Source of the DNA: Allobosea sp. UNC402CLCol
GTDB lineage: Bacteria > Pseudomonadota > Alphaproteobacteria > Rhizobiales > Beijerinckiaceae
Direction of reading: 5' to 3'
Assembly (NCBI RefSeq): GCF_000745475.1
Contig: NZ_KN050692.1
Coordinates: 327,955-391,954 of the forward strand
DNA: 64,000 nucleotides
The notes beneath the pieces were generated by a model. That model had not been told where the DNA came from. It worked only from the letters and a program-made list of their open reading frames with translations, and did not search any database. Within the stretch, counting starts at the first letter, position 1, and each line of letters opens with the position of its first letter. This document shows positions 36,081 to 45,027 of this stretch, one piece after another. Made by a program: the position numbers and the translations under genes.

Positions 36081-36211
36081 TCGGCCGCCCTTCGTGCTGC
36101 GCCGCCAAAATCCGACTTGCGTCGGAGCTTCGGCCTGGCGGCTTCGTTCGCTAAATGTGCTAGCATGACAGCAGTTGACGAAACGCAAATCGAATATGCG
36201 ACACGAGGCCG

Positions 36212-36508
36212 ATGGCACCGCGACAAAGCTTTCCCGACGCCGAGGCGCTGGCGGTCCAGGCGCTGGGCTTCCTCGCCGCCGAACCCGAGCGAATCGGGCC
36301 TTTCCTGGCCACGACCGGGCTTGATCCCGCGAATTTGCGCGCCGCCGCCGGTGAACCCGGCTTCCTTGCCGCCGTGCTTGATCATATCGGATCGAGCGAT
36401 TCGCTCCTGCTCGAATTTGCCGAAAATTTAAGGCTGAATCCGGAAATCGTGGCCGAGGCACGCCGCCGGCTCGCCGGGGACGCGCCCGGCCCCGGCGAAT
36501 TCGCCTGA
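36212..36508 (+). CDS. DUF3572 family protein
   Basis: The 98-residue helical protein contains FPDAEALAVQALGFLAAEPERIGPFLATTGLDPANLR and DLLEFAENLRLNPEIV-like sequence (its own reads LLLEFAENLRLNPEIVAEAR). This DUF3572 gene is regularly found beside divK in Rhizobiales. It is divergent from divK and immediately upstream of dinB. The function is unknown. Confidence 0.85.
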   Translation: MAPRQSFPDAEALAVQALGFLAAEPERIGPFLATTGLDPANLRAAAGEPGFLAAVLDHIGSSDSLLLEFAENLRLNPEIVAEARRRLAGDAPGPGEFA

Positions 36509-37855
36509 ATGAGCGGGGTTTTGCGCGTGCGCAGCCTGTGCCGCGATTGCCTGAACGACCACGAGGCCGCGGGCCCGCTGCGGCGTTGCCCGACTTGCGG
36601 CTCGCCACGGCTGATCCGCCACGCCGAGCGCGATCGCTTAAGCCTTGCCCATATCGACTGCGACGCCTTCTACGCCACGATCGAGAAGCGCGACGATCCG
36701 AGCCTGCAGGACAAGCCGGTGATTGTCGGCGGCGGCAAGCGCGGCGTCGTCTCGACCTGCTGCTATATCGCCCGCACCTATGGGGTGCGCTCGGCCATGC
36801 CGATGTTCAAGGCGCTGGAGGCCTGCCCGGACGCCGTCGTCGTCAAGCCGAACATGGCGAAATACGTCTCGGTCGGCCGCGAGGTCCGGCAGATGATGCG
36901 GGAGCTCACGCCGCTGGTCGAGCCGCTCTCGATCGACGAGGCCTTCCTCGACCTCTCCGGCACCGAGCGGCTGCACCATGCCAGCGCCGCCGAGACGCTG
37001 GCGCGCTTTGCCCGGCGCGTCGAGGACACGCTCGGCATCACCATCTCGGTCGGGCTGTCCTATGCGAAGTTCCTGGCCAAGGTCGCCTCCGACCTCGACA
37101 AGCCGCGCGGCTTCTCGATCATCGGCCGGGCCGAGGCCGTCGCCTTCCTCGCCGACAAGCCGGTCGGGCTCATTCCCGGCATGGGGCCGGCGAGCGTCGC
37201 CAAGCTCGCGGAGGGGGGCTTCAAGCTGATCGGCGACCTGCGCGAGGCTCAAGACGAGAATCTCTTCCGTCTCGCCGGCAAGGACGGGCCGCGGCTGAAG
37301 AAGCTCGCCAACGGCATCGACCCGCGCAAGGTCACGCCCGAGCGCGAGACCAAGAGCGTCTCCAGCGAGACGACCCTGGATGTCGATCTCTCAGGTTTCG
37401 AGGAGCTGGAGCCGATCCTGTGGCGGCTCTGCGAGAAGACGTCGAAACGGCTGAAGGCTCAGGAGCTTGCGGGGCGGACCATCACCCTGAAGCTCAAGAC
37501 AGCAAGCTTCCACAGCATCACCCGCGCGACCCGGCTGCCGGAGCCGACCCAGCTCGCCGCCAGGCTTTTCGCCGCCGGGCGCGACCTGCTGAAGCGGGAA
37601 TGCACCGGCCCGCGCTACCGGCTGATCGGCATCGGCACGAGCGATTTCAGCCCGCCGGCCGAGGCCGATCACGGCGATCTCGCCGACACCGCCACGCCTC
37701 GGCTGAAGGCCATGGAGGGCGCGCTCGACAAGCTGCGCGCTCGCTTCGGCGACGCTTCGATCGGCCGGGGCCTGAACCTCAGGCTGCCGCAGCGTCCGTC
37801 GAGCGAACCGGCTATTTCGCGCAAGGCTCCTGAGAAAGAAGGTCCAGACGGCTGA
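36509..37855 (+). CDS. dinB: DNA polymerase IV with N-terminal zinc ribbon
   Basis: This 448-residue Y-family translesion polymerase has an N-terminal zinc ribbon, CRDC...CPTCGS (residues 11-32), typical of alphaproteobacterial DinB. The catalytic blocks are HIDCDAFYATIEKRDDP, SIDEAFLDLSG and GLSYAKFLAKVASDLDKP. A C-terminal little-finger domain follows. The start abuts the DUF3572 stop, so the two are probably co-transcribed. SOS control is possible but no LexA box was found in the short spacer. Confidence 0.95.
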   Translation: MSGVLRVRSLCRDCLNDHEAAGPLRRCPTCGSPRLIRHAERDRLSLAHIDCDAFYATIEKRDDPSLQDKPVIVGGGKRGVVSTCCYIARTYGVRSAMPMFKALEACPDAVVVKPNMAKYVSVGREVRQMMRELTPLVEPLSIDEAFLDLSGTERLHHASAAETLARFARRVEDTLGITISVGLSYAKFLAKVASDLDKPRGFSIIGRAEAVAFLADKPVGLIPGMGPASVAKLAEGGFKLIGDLREAQDENLFRLAGKDGPRLKKLANGIDPRKVTPERETKSVSSETTLDVDLSGFEELEPILWRLCEKTSKRLKAQELAGRTITLKLKTASFHSITRATRLPEPTQLAARLFAAGRDLLKRECTGPRYRLIGIGTSDFSPPAEADHGDLADTATPRLKAMEGALDKLRARFGDASIGRGLNLRLPQRPSSEPAISRKAPEKEGPDG

Positions 37856-38678
37856 GGGTGCCGCGCAGGGCGAAGCTGCCGTAATCGAGATGGATCGCGC
37901 CGGTGACGCCGTTCTCGTAGAGCTCGAAGGAGATGGTGTAGGACGGCGTCGATTCGCCTGCGCCGACCTTGTAGTAGGAGATCGAAACCGGCCAGCGGGC
38001 GATCTTCTCGAATTCCGGACGCTGCAACGGCTTCTCGGACGGCGCGGCCTCGATGCGCTTCCCGATGATCGAGAGCGTGTCGTAGACCTCCTTGCCGCTG
38101 TTGGCGCCGTCATAGAGCCGCACGTTCAGCGTGGTCTTGCCGGCGCGCGCGGCCTGGATCACCGCCTTCATCTGCGCATTGGGGAAAAGGGCGTCGTTCG
38201 GCTCGCGATAGGCCTCGGCCTTGGGCTGGCGCAGCTTGACCTCATAGCCGCCGCCGGCCTTCTCGGCCGTGCCGTCGACCGTTTCGGGCTGGGCGCCGCC
38301 CGACGAGCTTTCCGTCTTGAAACGGTAGCTCGCGCCGTCGCCGGCCTCGAAGCTGGTGGTGCGGGCATCGACGACGCGCGGGCCGGCCTCGGTGCCGAGC
38401 TGCGTCACCTGCCGGAACGAAAGCGCGTAGCCCTCGCAGGCGTCGCCGGTGAACTCGAAGGCGATGCGGCCCTTCGCCGCCTCGATGTTGCCGGACGGCT
38501 TGGCGCCGTCGAGAACGAGGTCGTAGACGGCGCGATGCGGCGCCAGCACCACCCGGTCGGCCGCATTGCCCTTCGGCGCGGCCTTGTCCTGCGAGGCGCT
38601 CTGGGCCTGCGCCCCGCCCGCCAGCAGCAGCGCCGCCACGCAAACCCGCCCCGCAAGGCCGAATAGACTTCCGCTCAT
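37812..38678 (-). CDS. eipB: cell envelope integrity protein EipB-like (DUF1849)
   Basis: This 288-residue periplasmic protein has a Sec signal (LAGRVCVAALLLAGGAQAQS). DUF1849 blocks include VLAPHRAVYDLVLDGAK, RIAFEFTGDACEGYALSFRQV and VDARTTSFEAGDGASYRF. Cys in GDACEGY and near the C terminus (QEPCAK) match the conserved disulfide of EipB, which supports envelope integrity in Brucella. It overlaps the 3' end of dinB by 44 bases in convergent orientation. Confidence 0.85.
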   Translation of the reverse strand: MSGSLFGLAGRVCVAALLLAGGAQAQSASQDKAAPKGNAADRVVLAPHRAVYDLVLDGAKPSGNIEAAKGRIAFEFTGDACEGYALSFRQVTQLGTEAGPRVVDARTTSFEAGDGASYRFKTESSSGGAQPETVDGTAEKAGGGYEVKLRQPKAEAYREPNDALFPNAQMKAVIQAARAGKTTLNVRLYDGANSGKEVYDTLSIIGKRIEAAPSEKPLQRPEFEKIARWPVSISYYKVGAGESTPSYTISFELYENGVTGAIHLDYGSFALRGTLSRLDLLSQEPCAK

Positions 38679-38870
38679 GATGTCGCTTGTCCGCTTCCTG
38701 TCAGCGAAATCTAGGTGCATTGCGGCAATGGCGCAAACAAGGCGAAACGCCTCGGCTTCCGTGCCGTGGCAGACCTGCCCGCGCGGCATGCCGCGGCGCT
38801 TGCGAGCCGTCCGGCCATCGGCCATGAAAGGCCCCTGCCCTCGTTCGCGCAGCCAGACGGAGCCAAGACC

Positions 38871-39344
38871 ATGAACGTCGTCGATACCAAGCTCGCCGAA
38901 CTCGGCATCACCCTTCCGACACCGGCCGCGCCGATCGCCAATTACGTGCCCTACGTCATCACGGGCAAGCTGCTGGTCATCTCCGGCCAGCTCTGCTTCG
39001 GCCTCGACGGCAAGCTCTCCGACAAGCACAAGGGCAAGCTCGGCGCCGAGATCTTCAACGAGGCGGGGTTGGAAGCGGCACGGCTCTGCGCCATCAACGT
39101 GCTCGCCCAGGCGAAAGCCGCGCTCGACGGCGATCTCGGCCGGATCGTGCGCTGCGTCCGCCTCGGCGGCTTCATCAACGCCGCCCCGCATTTCTCCGCC
39201 CTGCCGGCGATCATGAACGGCGCGTCGGACCTGATGGTCGAGGTTCTCGGCGACAAGGGCCGTCATGCCCGCTCGACGGTCGGCGTCGCCGAATTGCCGG
39301 CCGATGCCGCGGTCGAAGTCGAAGCCATGTTCGAGATCGCCTGA
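38871..39344 (+). CDS. RidA family protein
   Basis: The 157-residue protein belongs to the RidA/YjgF family of enamine/imine deaminases. Family features are VVISGQLCF-like sequence (its own reads LLVISGQLCFGLDGKL), INVLAQAKAALDGDLGRIVRCVRLGGFINAAPHF, and RSTVGVAELPADAAVEVEAMFEIA with the conserved Arg. ATG 38871 fits the family N terminus. It overlaps the GDPD gene by TGATG. Confidence 0.9.
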   Translation: MNVVDTKLAELGITLPTPAAPIANYVPYVITGKLLVISGQLCFGLDGKLSDKHKGKLGAEIFNEAGLEAARLCAINVLAQAKAALDGDLGRIVRCVRLGGFINAAPHFSALPAIMNGASDLMVEVLGDKGRHARSTVGVAELPADAAVEVEAMFEIA

Positions 39345-40123
39345 TGAGCGCCGGCCTCGCAAAGGGCGCCAGCCGGCCCGATCTCGGCTGGCTGGTGGCG
39401 AAGCCGATCGCCCATCGCGGCCTGCACGATCTCTCCGCCGGCGTGATCGAGAACAGCCCCTCGGCGGCGAAGGCGGCCATCGCTGGCGGCTTCGGCATCG
39501 AATGCGACGTGCAGCTCACCGCCGACGGCGAGGCGGTGGTGTTCCACGACTTCGTGCTCGACCGGTTGACGGGCGAGACCGGGGCGGTCGTGGCGAAGAC
39601 GGCGGCCGAACTCGGCAAGATCACGCTCAAGGGTTCGAGCGACCCGATCCTGACGCTCTCCGCCTTCCTCGACCTGATCGGCGGCCGGGTCCCGCTCGTC
39701 ATCGAGATCAAGAGCCGCTTCGACGGCAATCTCGCCCTGACCCGGCGCACGGCGGAGGTCCTGACCGGTCATGCGGGCCAGCCGATCGTGATCAAATCCT
39801 TCGATCCCGAGATCGTGACCGCCTTGCGCACGCTCGCGCCGCAGATCCCCCGCGGAATCGTCGCGATGAACGCCTATGATTACGGCGATTACGACAAGCT
39901 CTCGCCCGAACGAAAGCATGCGCTCGCCAATCTCCTCCACTTCACCGAAAGCCAGCCGCACTTCCTCTCCTGGAAGGTCACGGACCTCGAAAGCGCCGCG
40001 CCCTATCTCTGCCGCAACGTCATCGGGATGCCGCTGATGAGCTGGACGGTACGCACCCCGGAGGAACGGCAGCGGGCGGCCGATTTCGCCGACCAGATGG
40101 TGTTCGAGGGCTTTCGCCCTTGA
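39344..40123 (+). CDS. glycerophosphodiester phosphodiesterase
   Basis: The 259-residue enzyme has the GDPD core: PIAHRGLHD with the first catalytic His, VIENSPSAAKAAIAGGFGIECDVQLTADGEAVVFHD with metal-binding Glu/Asp and the second His, and VIEIKS. It hydrolyses glycerophosphodiesters to glycerol-3-phosphate and an alcohol. There is no signal peptide, so it is cytoplasmic. It is coupled to RidA upstream and the GNAT-like gene downstream. Confidence 0.92.
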   Translation: MSAGLAKGASRPDLGWLVAKPIAHRGLHDLSAGVIENSPSAAKAAIAGGFGIECDVQLTADGEAVVFHDFVLDRLTGETGAVVAKTAAELGKITLKGSSDPILTLSAFLDLIGGRVPLVIEIKSRFDGNLALTRRTAEVLTGHAGQPIVIKSFDPEIVTALRTLAPQIPRGIVAMNAYDYGDYDKLSPERKHALANLLHFTESQPHFLSWKVTDLESAAPYLCRNVIGMPLMSWTVRTPEERQRAADFADQMVFEGFRP

Positions 40124-41358
40124 GCGACGGCCCGGGCGACAGTCTCAGCGTCCGCGTTGCGACCTCGCTCAAAGCCGTGCCCGCCGGCGCGTGGAACGCC
40201 TGCGCCAATCCTCATGCCTTGCAGGACGCCCTCGCGGCGCCCTGCTCCCCATCCGCGGAAACCGGCATCGACCGCGACAACCCCTTCGTCAGCCATGAAT
40301 TCCTGAGCGCGCTGGAAGAGAGTCGCTGCATCGGCGGCCGCTCGGGCTGGTCGCCGGCCTATCTGGTCGTCGAGGACGAGAGCGGGCAGATCCTCGCCGC
40401 GAGTCCCAGCTTCCTGAAGAGCCACAGCCAGGGCGAATATGTCTTCGATCATGGCTGGGCCGATGCCTATGAGCGCGCCGGAGGGCGCTACTACCCCAAG
40501 CTCCAGGTCGCGGCGCCCTTCACGCCTGCGACCGGCCCCCGCCTGCTCGTCGCCGATACGCCGCGCGCCGAAGAGGCGCGCGCAGCCTTGATCGCCGGGC
40601 TGGAGGCGCTGCGCGGGCAGACGCAGGCCTCCTCCGTCCATGTCACCTTCGCGCAGGAGCCCGACGTCACGGCGCTGAAGCAGGCCGGCTATCTCGAGCG
40701 CAACGATCTGCAGTTCCACTGGCAAAATGGCGGCTTCGCGGGCTATGACGACTTCCTCGCCACGCTGGCCTCGCGCAAGCGCAAGGCGCTGAAGCGCGAG
40801 CGGCGCGAGGCGGTTTCGGCCGGCATCACCATCGAGGCTCTGTCGGGCTCCGACCTGACGGAAGCCGTCTGGGACGATTTCCACGGCTTCTATGAGGACA
40901 CCGGCTCGCGCAAATGGGGCCGGCCCTATCTCAACCGGGAATTCTTCTCGCGGGTCGGCGCAGCGATGGGCGAGCGGGTCGTGCTGATCATGGCGAAGCG
41001 GGCCGGGCGCTACATCGCCGGCGCGATCAATTTCCGTGGCGCCAACACGCTCTACGGCCGCAACTGGGGCTGCATCGAGGATCATCCCTTCCTGCATTTC
41101 GAGGTCTGCTACCATCAGGCCATCGACTACGCGATCGCGCATGGGCTCGCCCGGGTCGAGGCCGGGGCGCAGGGCGAGCACAAGCTGGCGCGCGGCTACC
41201 GGCCGGTCATCACCCGCTCGCTGCATCACATCGCCGATCCCGGCCTGCGCCGGCCGGTCGCGAACTATCTGGCGCAGGAACGCGCGGAGATCGCAGCCGC
41301 GCAGGCGGCGCTGGAGGCGGACGGACCGTTTCGGAAGGCAGAGGGCGACAATGACTGA
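40120..41358 (+). CDS. GNAT/FemAB-like N-acetyltransferase family protein (DUF482 type)
   Basis: The 412-residue protein has a double acyl-CoA N-acyltransferase fold. Conserved parts include NPFVSHEFLSALEESRCIGGRSGWSPAYLVV, HFHWQN-like QFHWQNGGFAGYDDFLATLASRKRKALKRER, and ARVEAGAQGEHKLARGYRP. Homologues are annotated as peptidoglycan-related GNAT proteins, but the substrate is unknown. The TTG start at 40120 overlaps the GDPD stop; a later start is possible. Confidence 0.8.
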   Translation: MSDGPGDSLSVRVATSLKAVPAGAWNACANPHALQDALAAPCSPSAETGIDRDNPFVSHEFLSALEESRCIGGRSGWSPAYLVVEDESGQILAASPSFLKSHSQGEYVFDHGWADAYERAGGRYYPKLQVAAPFTPATGPRLLVADTPRAEEARAALIAGLEALRGQTQASSVHVTFAQEPDVTALKQAGYLERNDLQFHWQNGGFAGYDDFLATLASRKRKALKRERREAVSAGITIEALSGSDLTEAVWDDFHGFYEDTGSRKWGRPYLNREFFSRVGAAMGERVVLIMAKRAGRYIAGAINFRGANTLYGRNWGCIEDHPFLHFEVCYHQAIDYAIAHGLARVEAGAQGEHKLARGYRPVITRSLHHIADPGLRRPVANYLAQERAEIAAAQAALEADGPFRKAEGDND

Positions 41359-42121
41359 CGGCCCCGTCGAGCCTGCGAGCCCGCTGCTGTTCTGCACGGA
41401 CGCCGAGCTCGGCTATCGCCGCAGCCTGAGCGATTTCTCGCAACCCCTGACGCTCGACGAGAGCTACCGACTGGCGCATCTGCCGCTGGTGGCGCCGGAC
41501 CATCCGCGCGTCATTCCCTGCCAGGACGGCAAGTTCTACGAGATGGGCCGGCATCCGCGCGTGTTCTCGCTGGTGCTGCCGGTCGACGACGCGACCCTGC
41601 AAGCCTCACCGGCCTTCCGCGAACTGCAAAGCGCGCTGAAAGCGGCTCCCTTCGCCGGCAAGATCGCCTGGGACCTGCTTCCGAGGCGACGCGACAAGCT
41701 GCACGCGACCATCTGCGGTTCGCTTGGCATCGACAAGCCGCCCGCCATCGCGCCTGAAACCCGCCGGGCGCTGGCCGGGACTGGTCCTTTCGCGGTCGAG
41801 CTGCGCGGGCTGTTCTCCGGAAACGTCAATCGCGGGCGCCTCTATCTTCCCGTCTATCCGCAGAAGCAGGACGGGGTGAACATGCTGCACAAGGTCCAGG
41901 CGGCCTTCGGACGGCCGCCGGGCGATCTCTGGCTCGTCGGGCTCTACAATCTGACCGAGGATCTCGATGCGGCGGAGACGGCCGCCCTCGCCGCTCTCAT
42001 CGAACGCTGGCGGGACGTGGCGCTGCTGCGATTCACCCTGCGCGAGCTCTGGCTGCTCGGCGCCAACGACGATCTCGTGCTCGACTCGCAGATCACGGAG
42101 ACACTGCCGCTCGGCGGTTGA
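41351..42121 (+). CDS. hypothetical protein, possible 2H phosphoesterase relative
   Basis: The 256-residue protein starts at ATG 41351, overlapping the previous gene by eight bases. DKLHATICGSLGI has a HxT motif that recalls 2H phosphoesterases, but the second HxT/S motif is not evident, and RGRLYLPVYPQKQDG follows instead. The operon position with GDPD and GNAT gives no clear job. Function is unassigned. Confidence 0.6.
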   Translation: MTDGPVEPASPLLFCTDAELGYRRSLSDFSQPLTLDESYRLAHLPLVAPDHPRVIPCQDGKFYEMGRHPRVFSLVLPVDDATLQASPAFRELQSALKAAPFAGKIAWDLLPRRRDKLHATICGSLGIDKPPAIAPETRRALAGTGPFAVELRGLFSGNVNRGRLYLPVYPQKQDGVNMLHKVQAAFGRPPGDLWLVGLYNLTEDLDAAETAALAALIERWRDVALLRFTLRELWLLGANDDLVLDSQITETLPLGG

Positions 42122-42209
42122 CGCAGGGGCGCCGGCGGCCCCGCGGCCTTGACGCCCCGGCGGCCGGGCCACAGGTTGCGACACCTTCGTCGAACCAGCC
42201 GGACCCGCC

Positions 42210-42638
42210 ATGAGCGCCTATGACCCGTCCAATGTCTTCGCCAAGATCCTGCGTGGCGAACTGCCCTCCCAGACCGTCTACGAGGACGCCGAGACGCTCG
42301 CGATCATGGACATCATGCCGCGCGCCGACGGGCATGTGCTGGTGCTCCCGAAAGCCCCCTGCCGCAACATCTTCGACGCCCCGCCCGAGGCGCTGAAGGC
42401 CGTCGCGCTGACGACGCAGAAGCTCTCGCATGCCGTGAAGGCCGCCTTCGACGCCGACGGACTCACCATCCAGCAGTTCAACGAGTCGGCCGGCGGCCAG
42501 GTCGTGTTCCACCTGCATGTCCATGTCATGCCGCGCTTCGAGGGCGTGGCGCTCAGGCCCCATACCGGCGCGATGGAAAAGCCGGAGATCCTCGCCGCCC
42601 ATGCCGAAAAGATTCGCGCCGCGCTGAAAAATTCCTGA
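42210..42638 (+). CDS. HIT family hydrolase
   Basis: The 142-residue protein carries the histidine triad as HLHVHVMPRF and the opening FAKILRGELPSQTVYEDAETLAIMDI with ADGHVLVLPK. HIT proteins hydrolyse nucleotide phosphoramidates such as AMP-lysine. It is probably a stand-alone cytoplasmic gene, ahead of the ECF41 unit. Confidence 0.93.
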   Translation: MSAYDPSNVFAKILRGELPSQTVYEDAETLAIMDIMPRADGHVLVLPKAPCRNIFDAPPEALKAVALTTQKLSHAVKAAFDADGLTIQQFNESAGGQVVFHLHVHVMPRFEGVALRPHTGAMEKPEILAAHAEKIRAALKNS

Positions 42639-42644
42639 GGAGCA

Positions 42645-42671
42645 TGTCACAGCGGCGCGGGCTGCCTCGTC
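42645..42671 (+). promoter_or_regulatory. ECF41-type promoter TGTCACA-N16-CGTC
   Basis: TGTCACA at 42645-42651 is followed after exactly 16 bases by CGTC at 42668-42671, 29 bases before the first AhpD-like gene. This equals the published ECF41 consensus, and the ECF41 sigma factor gene is two genes downstream. Confidence 0.8.
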
Positions 42672-42700
42672 CTGTCTTCATCAACTGATGGAGACGAACC

Positions 42701-43165
42701 ATGAGCCAACGCCTCAACGCCTTTCAGGCCGCGCCCGGCGCGATCGACGCGATGCTGAAGACGCAGACCTACATCAATGAATGTGGGCTGGAGCACAGCC
42801 TGCTCGAGCTGGTGAAGATGCGGGCGTCGCAGATCAACGCTTGCGCCTATTGCCTGCACATGCACGCCGCCGATGCGCGCAAGGCCGGCGAGACCGAGGC
42901 CCGGCTCTATTTGCTCGACGCCTGGCACGAATCGGACCTCTACACCCCGCGCGAGCGTGCGGCGTTGGCCTGGACGGAGGCGCTGACCCGGCTCTCGCAA
43001 GGTGCGCCGAGCGACGAGGCCTTCGCGGAGCTGCGTGCGCATTTCAGCGAGAAGGAATGCGTCGACCTGTCGCTCGCCATCGGCGCGATCAACAGCTGGA
43101 ACCGGATCAATGCCGGCTTCCGTACGCGCCATCCGGCCGACAAGCCGGCGAAGGCCGCCGCCTGA
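42701..43165 (+). CDS. AhpD-like carboxymuconolactone decarboxylase family protein, copy 1
   Basis: The 154-residue protein has the AhpD-type motif CAYCLHMHAADARKAGE with CxxC and the proton-relay His, and HSLLELVKMRASQINAC before it. Members reduce peroxides or act as redox partners. It is the first gene of a three-gene unit that ends with an ECF41 sigma factor, whose typical targets are such genes. It is strongly similar to the next gene, so a tandem duplication is likely. Confidence 0.92.
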   Translation: MSQRLNAFQAAPGAIDAMLKTQTYINECGLEHSLLELVKMRASQINACAYCLHMHAADARKAGETEARLYLLDAWHESDLYTPRERAALAWTEALTRLSQGAPSDEAFAELRAHFSEKECVDLSLAIGAINSWNRINAGFRTRHPADKPAKAAA

Positions 43166-43234
43166 CGCTCACGCCTTGACCGGATCGGCCCACAGGCAGA
43201 ACCTGCGGGCCGGCAACCGCTATCTCTGTCATCT

Positions 43235-43279
43235 CATCGGATTTCCCCGAAAAGTGGCTTCCACTTTTCGGTCCGATGC
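43235..43279. repeat. palindromic intergenic repeat, family C, copy 2
   Basis: It begins CATCGGATTTCCCCG, has AAGTGGCTTCCACTTTTCGG in its centre and ends TCCGATGC. It is the inverse-orientation relative of 14976-15020. It lies between the two AhpD-like genes. Confidence 0.75.
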
Positions 43280-43293
43280 CAGCGAGAACCGCC

Positions 43294-43761
43294 ATGAACA
43301 AGCGCCTCAACCCCTATACGACCGCCCCCGATGCATTGAAGCCGATGATGGCGCTCGAGGAGGCGGTCGCGAATTCCGGCCTCGAGCACAGCCTGATCGA
43401 GCTCGTGAAAATGCGGGCCTCGCAGATCAACGGCTGCGCCTATTGCCTGCACATGCACTCCGCCGACGCTCGCAAGGCCGGCGAGAGCGAGGCCCGGCTC
43501 TACCTGCTGAGCGCCTGGCATGAATCCGCGCTCTATACGCCACGCGAGCGCGCCGCCCTGACCTGGACCGAGGCGCTGACGCTGGTGTCGCAGACCCATG
43601 CGCCGGATGCCGATTATGAAGAAGCCTTGCGCCATTTCAGCGGGGAGGAAATGGTGAAGCTCACCCTGCTGATCGGCGCGATCAATGTCTGGAATCGGAT
43701 CGCGATCGGCTTCCGTTTGCACCATCCCAATGACAGGGCGCCGAAGGCTGCGGCAGCCTAG
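43294..43761 (+). CDS. AhpD-like carboxymuconolactone decarboxylase family protein, copy 2
   Basis: The 155-residue paralogue has GLEHSLIELVKMRASQINGCAYCLHMHSADARKAGE-type sequence with the CxxC...H site. ATG 43294 is preceded by GCGAGAACC, a weak ribosome site. It is 22 bases upstream of the sigma factor gene. A TGTCATC at 43227 is not followed by CGTC, so it probably depends on the promoter of copy 1. Confidence 0.92.
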   Translation: MNKRLNPYTTAPDALKPMMALEEAVANSGLEHSLIELVKMRASQINGCAYCLHMHSADARKAGESEARLYLLSAWHESALYTPRERAALTWTEALTLVSQTHAPDADYEEALRHFSGEEMVKLTLLIGAINVWNRIAIGFRLHHPNDRAPKAAAA

Positions 43762-43783
43762 GAATCCGTATACACGGGATTTC

Positions 43784-44668
43784 ATGACGGACGCCACCGC
43801 CGCCGGCTTCGAGCTTCATCGGCCCTATCTGATGCGCCTCGCCTACCGCATGCTCGGCTCGCTCAGCGACGCCGAGGATGTGGTGCAGGATGCCTGGCTG
43901 CGCTGGCACGAATCCGCGCCCGAAGCGCTGGCGAACCCGCGCGCCTGGCTCGGGCGCGTGGTGACGCGGCTTTGCCTCGACCTGATGAAATCGGCCCGGC
44001 GGCGGCGTGAGAACTATGTCGGAGCCTGGTTGCCGGAACCGCTGATCGAGGAGATCGGCGGCCCTTCCCGCGACGAGGACAATCTCGACATTCCCTATGT
44101 GCTGCAGCTCGCCCTGGAGCGATTGTCGCCGCTCGAGCGCGCCGCGTTCCTGCTGCACGACGTGTTCGACGTGCCGTTCTCCGACATCGCCGACACGCTG
44201 GGGCGCAGCGAGGCGGCGTGCCGGCAGCTCGTCTCGCGGGCGCGCCGGCATGCGCGGCAGGATGCCCCCCGCCACCCGCTCTCGCCGGACGAGGCCCGCC
44301 GCTACGCCATCGCCTTCTTCGAAGCGGCCCACAGCACCGATCCCACAGCCCTGAAGGGGCTGCTCGCACAGGATGCGGTGTTGCATGGCGACGGCGGCGG
44401 CAAGGCGAGCTCGGTGCTCAACCCGATCTTCGGGCGCGACAAGATCGGCCGCTTCTTCGCCGGCCTCGCCCGCAAGCCGGAGCAGCAGGGTTTCGCTCCA
44501 CGCTACGAGCCGGTGCTGATCAACGAGATGCCCGGCTATATCAGCGTGGAAACCGACACCGAGCAGGCCGTGGTGCTCGATATCCGCGATGGCCAGGTCC
44601 ATGCGATCTACGTCATCCGCAACCCGGACAAGCTCGGCCCGGTGCGCGACCGCCTCAAAGGCAGCTAG
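43784..44668 (+). CDS. ECF41-type RNA polymerase sigma factor (SigJ-like)
   Basis: The 294-residue protein has sigma-2 (RPYLMRLAYRMLGSLSDAEDVVQDAWLRW), sigma-4 (LSPLERAAFLLHDVFDVPFSDIADTLGRSEAACRQLVSRARRH) and a C-terminal SnoaL-like domain. WLPEPL in the linker, DGGGK and NPDKL are the known ECF41 marks. This group lacks an anti-sigma factor and is controlled through its C-terminal domain. Its genes adjoin carboxymuconolactone decarboxylases, as here. Its stop overlaps that of azlD on the other strand at CTAG. Confidence 0.93.
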   Translation: MTDATAAGFELHRPYLMRLAYRMLGSLSDAEDVVQDAWLRWHESAPEALANPRAWLGRVVTRLCLDLMKSARRRRENYVGAWLPEPLIEEIGGPSRDEDNLDIPYVLQLALERLSPLERAAFLLHDVFDVPFSDIADTLGRSEAACRQLVSRARRHARQDAPRHPLSPDEARRYAIAFFEAAHSTDPTALKGLLAQDAVLHGDGGGKASSVLNPIFGRDKIGRFFAGLARKPEQQGFAPRYEPVLINEMPGYISVETDTEQAVVLDIRDGQVHAIYVIRNPDKLGPVRDRLKGS

Positions 44669-45027
44669 ACCGCTCCGAACAGCCAGACGCCACCGATCAG
44701 CACCGCCTCCCCCATCAGAACCGCGAGCATCATGCGCCGCCGATCGATCGCCATGACGGCGACGGCGGCGGCCAGCGCCGTGATCCGTATCAGCAGCGGT
44801 GCGTGGGCCAGCGCACCCGGCGGCGAGACGATGAGCTTGGCGACAATGCCGGCGAGCAGCGCGGTTGCAACGGCGCGGACCCAGTCGAGCAGAGCCGATT
44901 CGGCACCGAGCCCGCGTGCGAAGACCACGGCGAGCCAGCGCCAGATCTCCGTCGGCAGCACCGCGAACAGAAAGAGCGCGAGATAGGGCCAATACGGCCC
45001 GTCGAGCCAGGCGATGGGCTGGGTCAT
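44665..45027 (-). CDS. azlD: AzlD domain-containing protein
   Basis: The 120-residue membrane protein has four hydrophobic segments and opens WPYLALFLFAVLPTEIWRWLAVVFARGL, with LLIRITALAAAVAVMAI later. AzlD pairs with AzlC in a branched-chain amino acid exporter. It overlaps azlC by four bases and shares its stop CTAG with the convergent sigma factor gene. Confidence 0.85.
   Translation of the reverse strand: MTQPIAWLDGPYWPYLALFLFAVLPTEIWRWLAVVFARGLGAESALLDWVRAVATALLAGIVAKLIVSPPGALAHAPLLIRITALAAAVAVMAIDRRRMMLAVLMGEAVLIGGVWLFGAV

Noticed and set aside
36081..36211. CtrA box upstream of divK
   Set aside because: No TTAA-N7-TTAA pattern could be found in the intergenic region.
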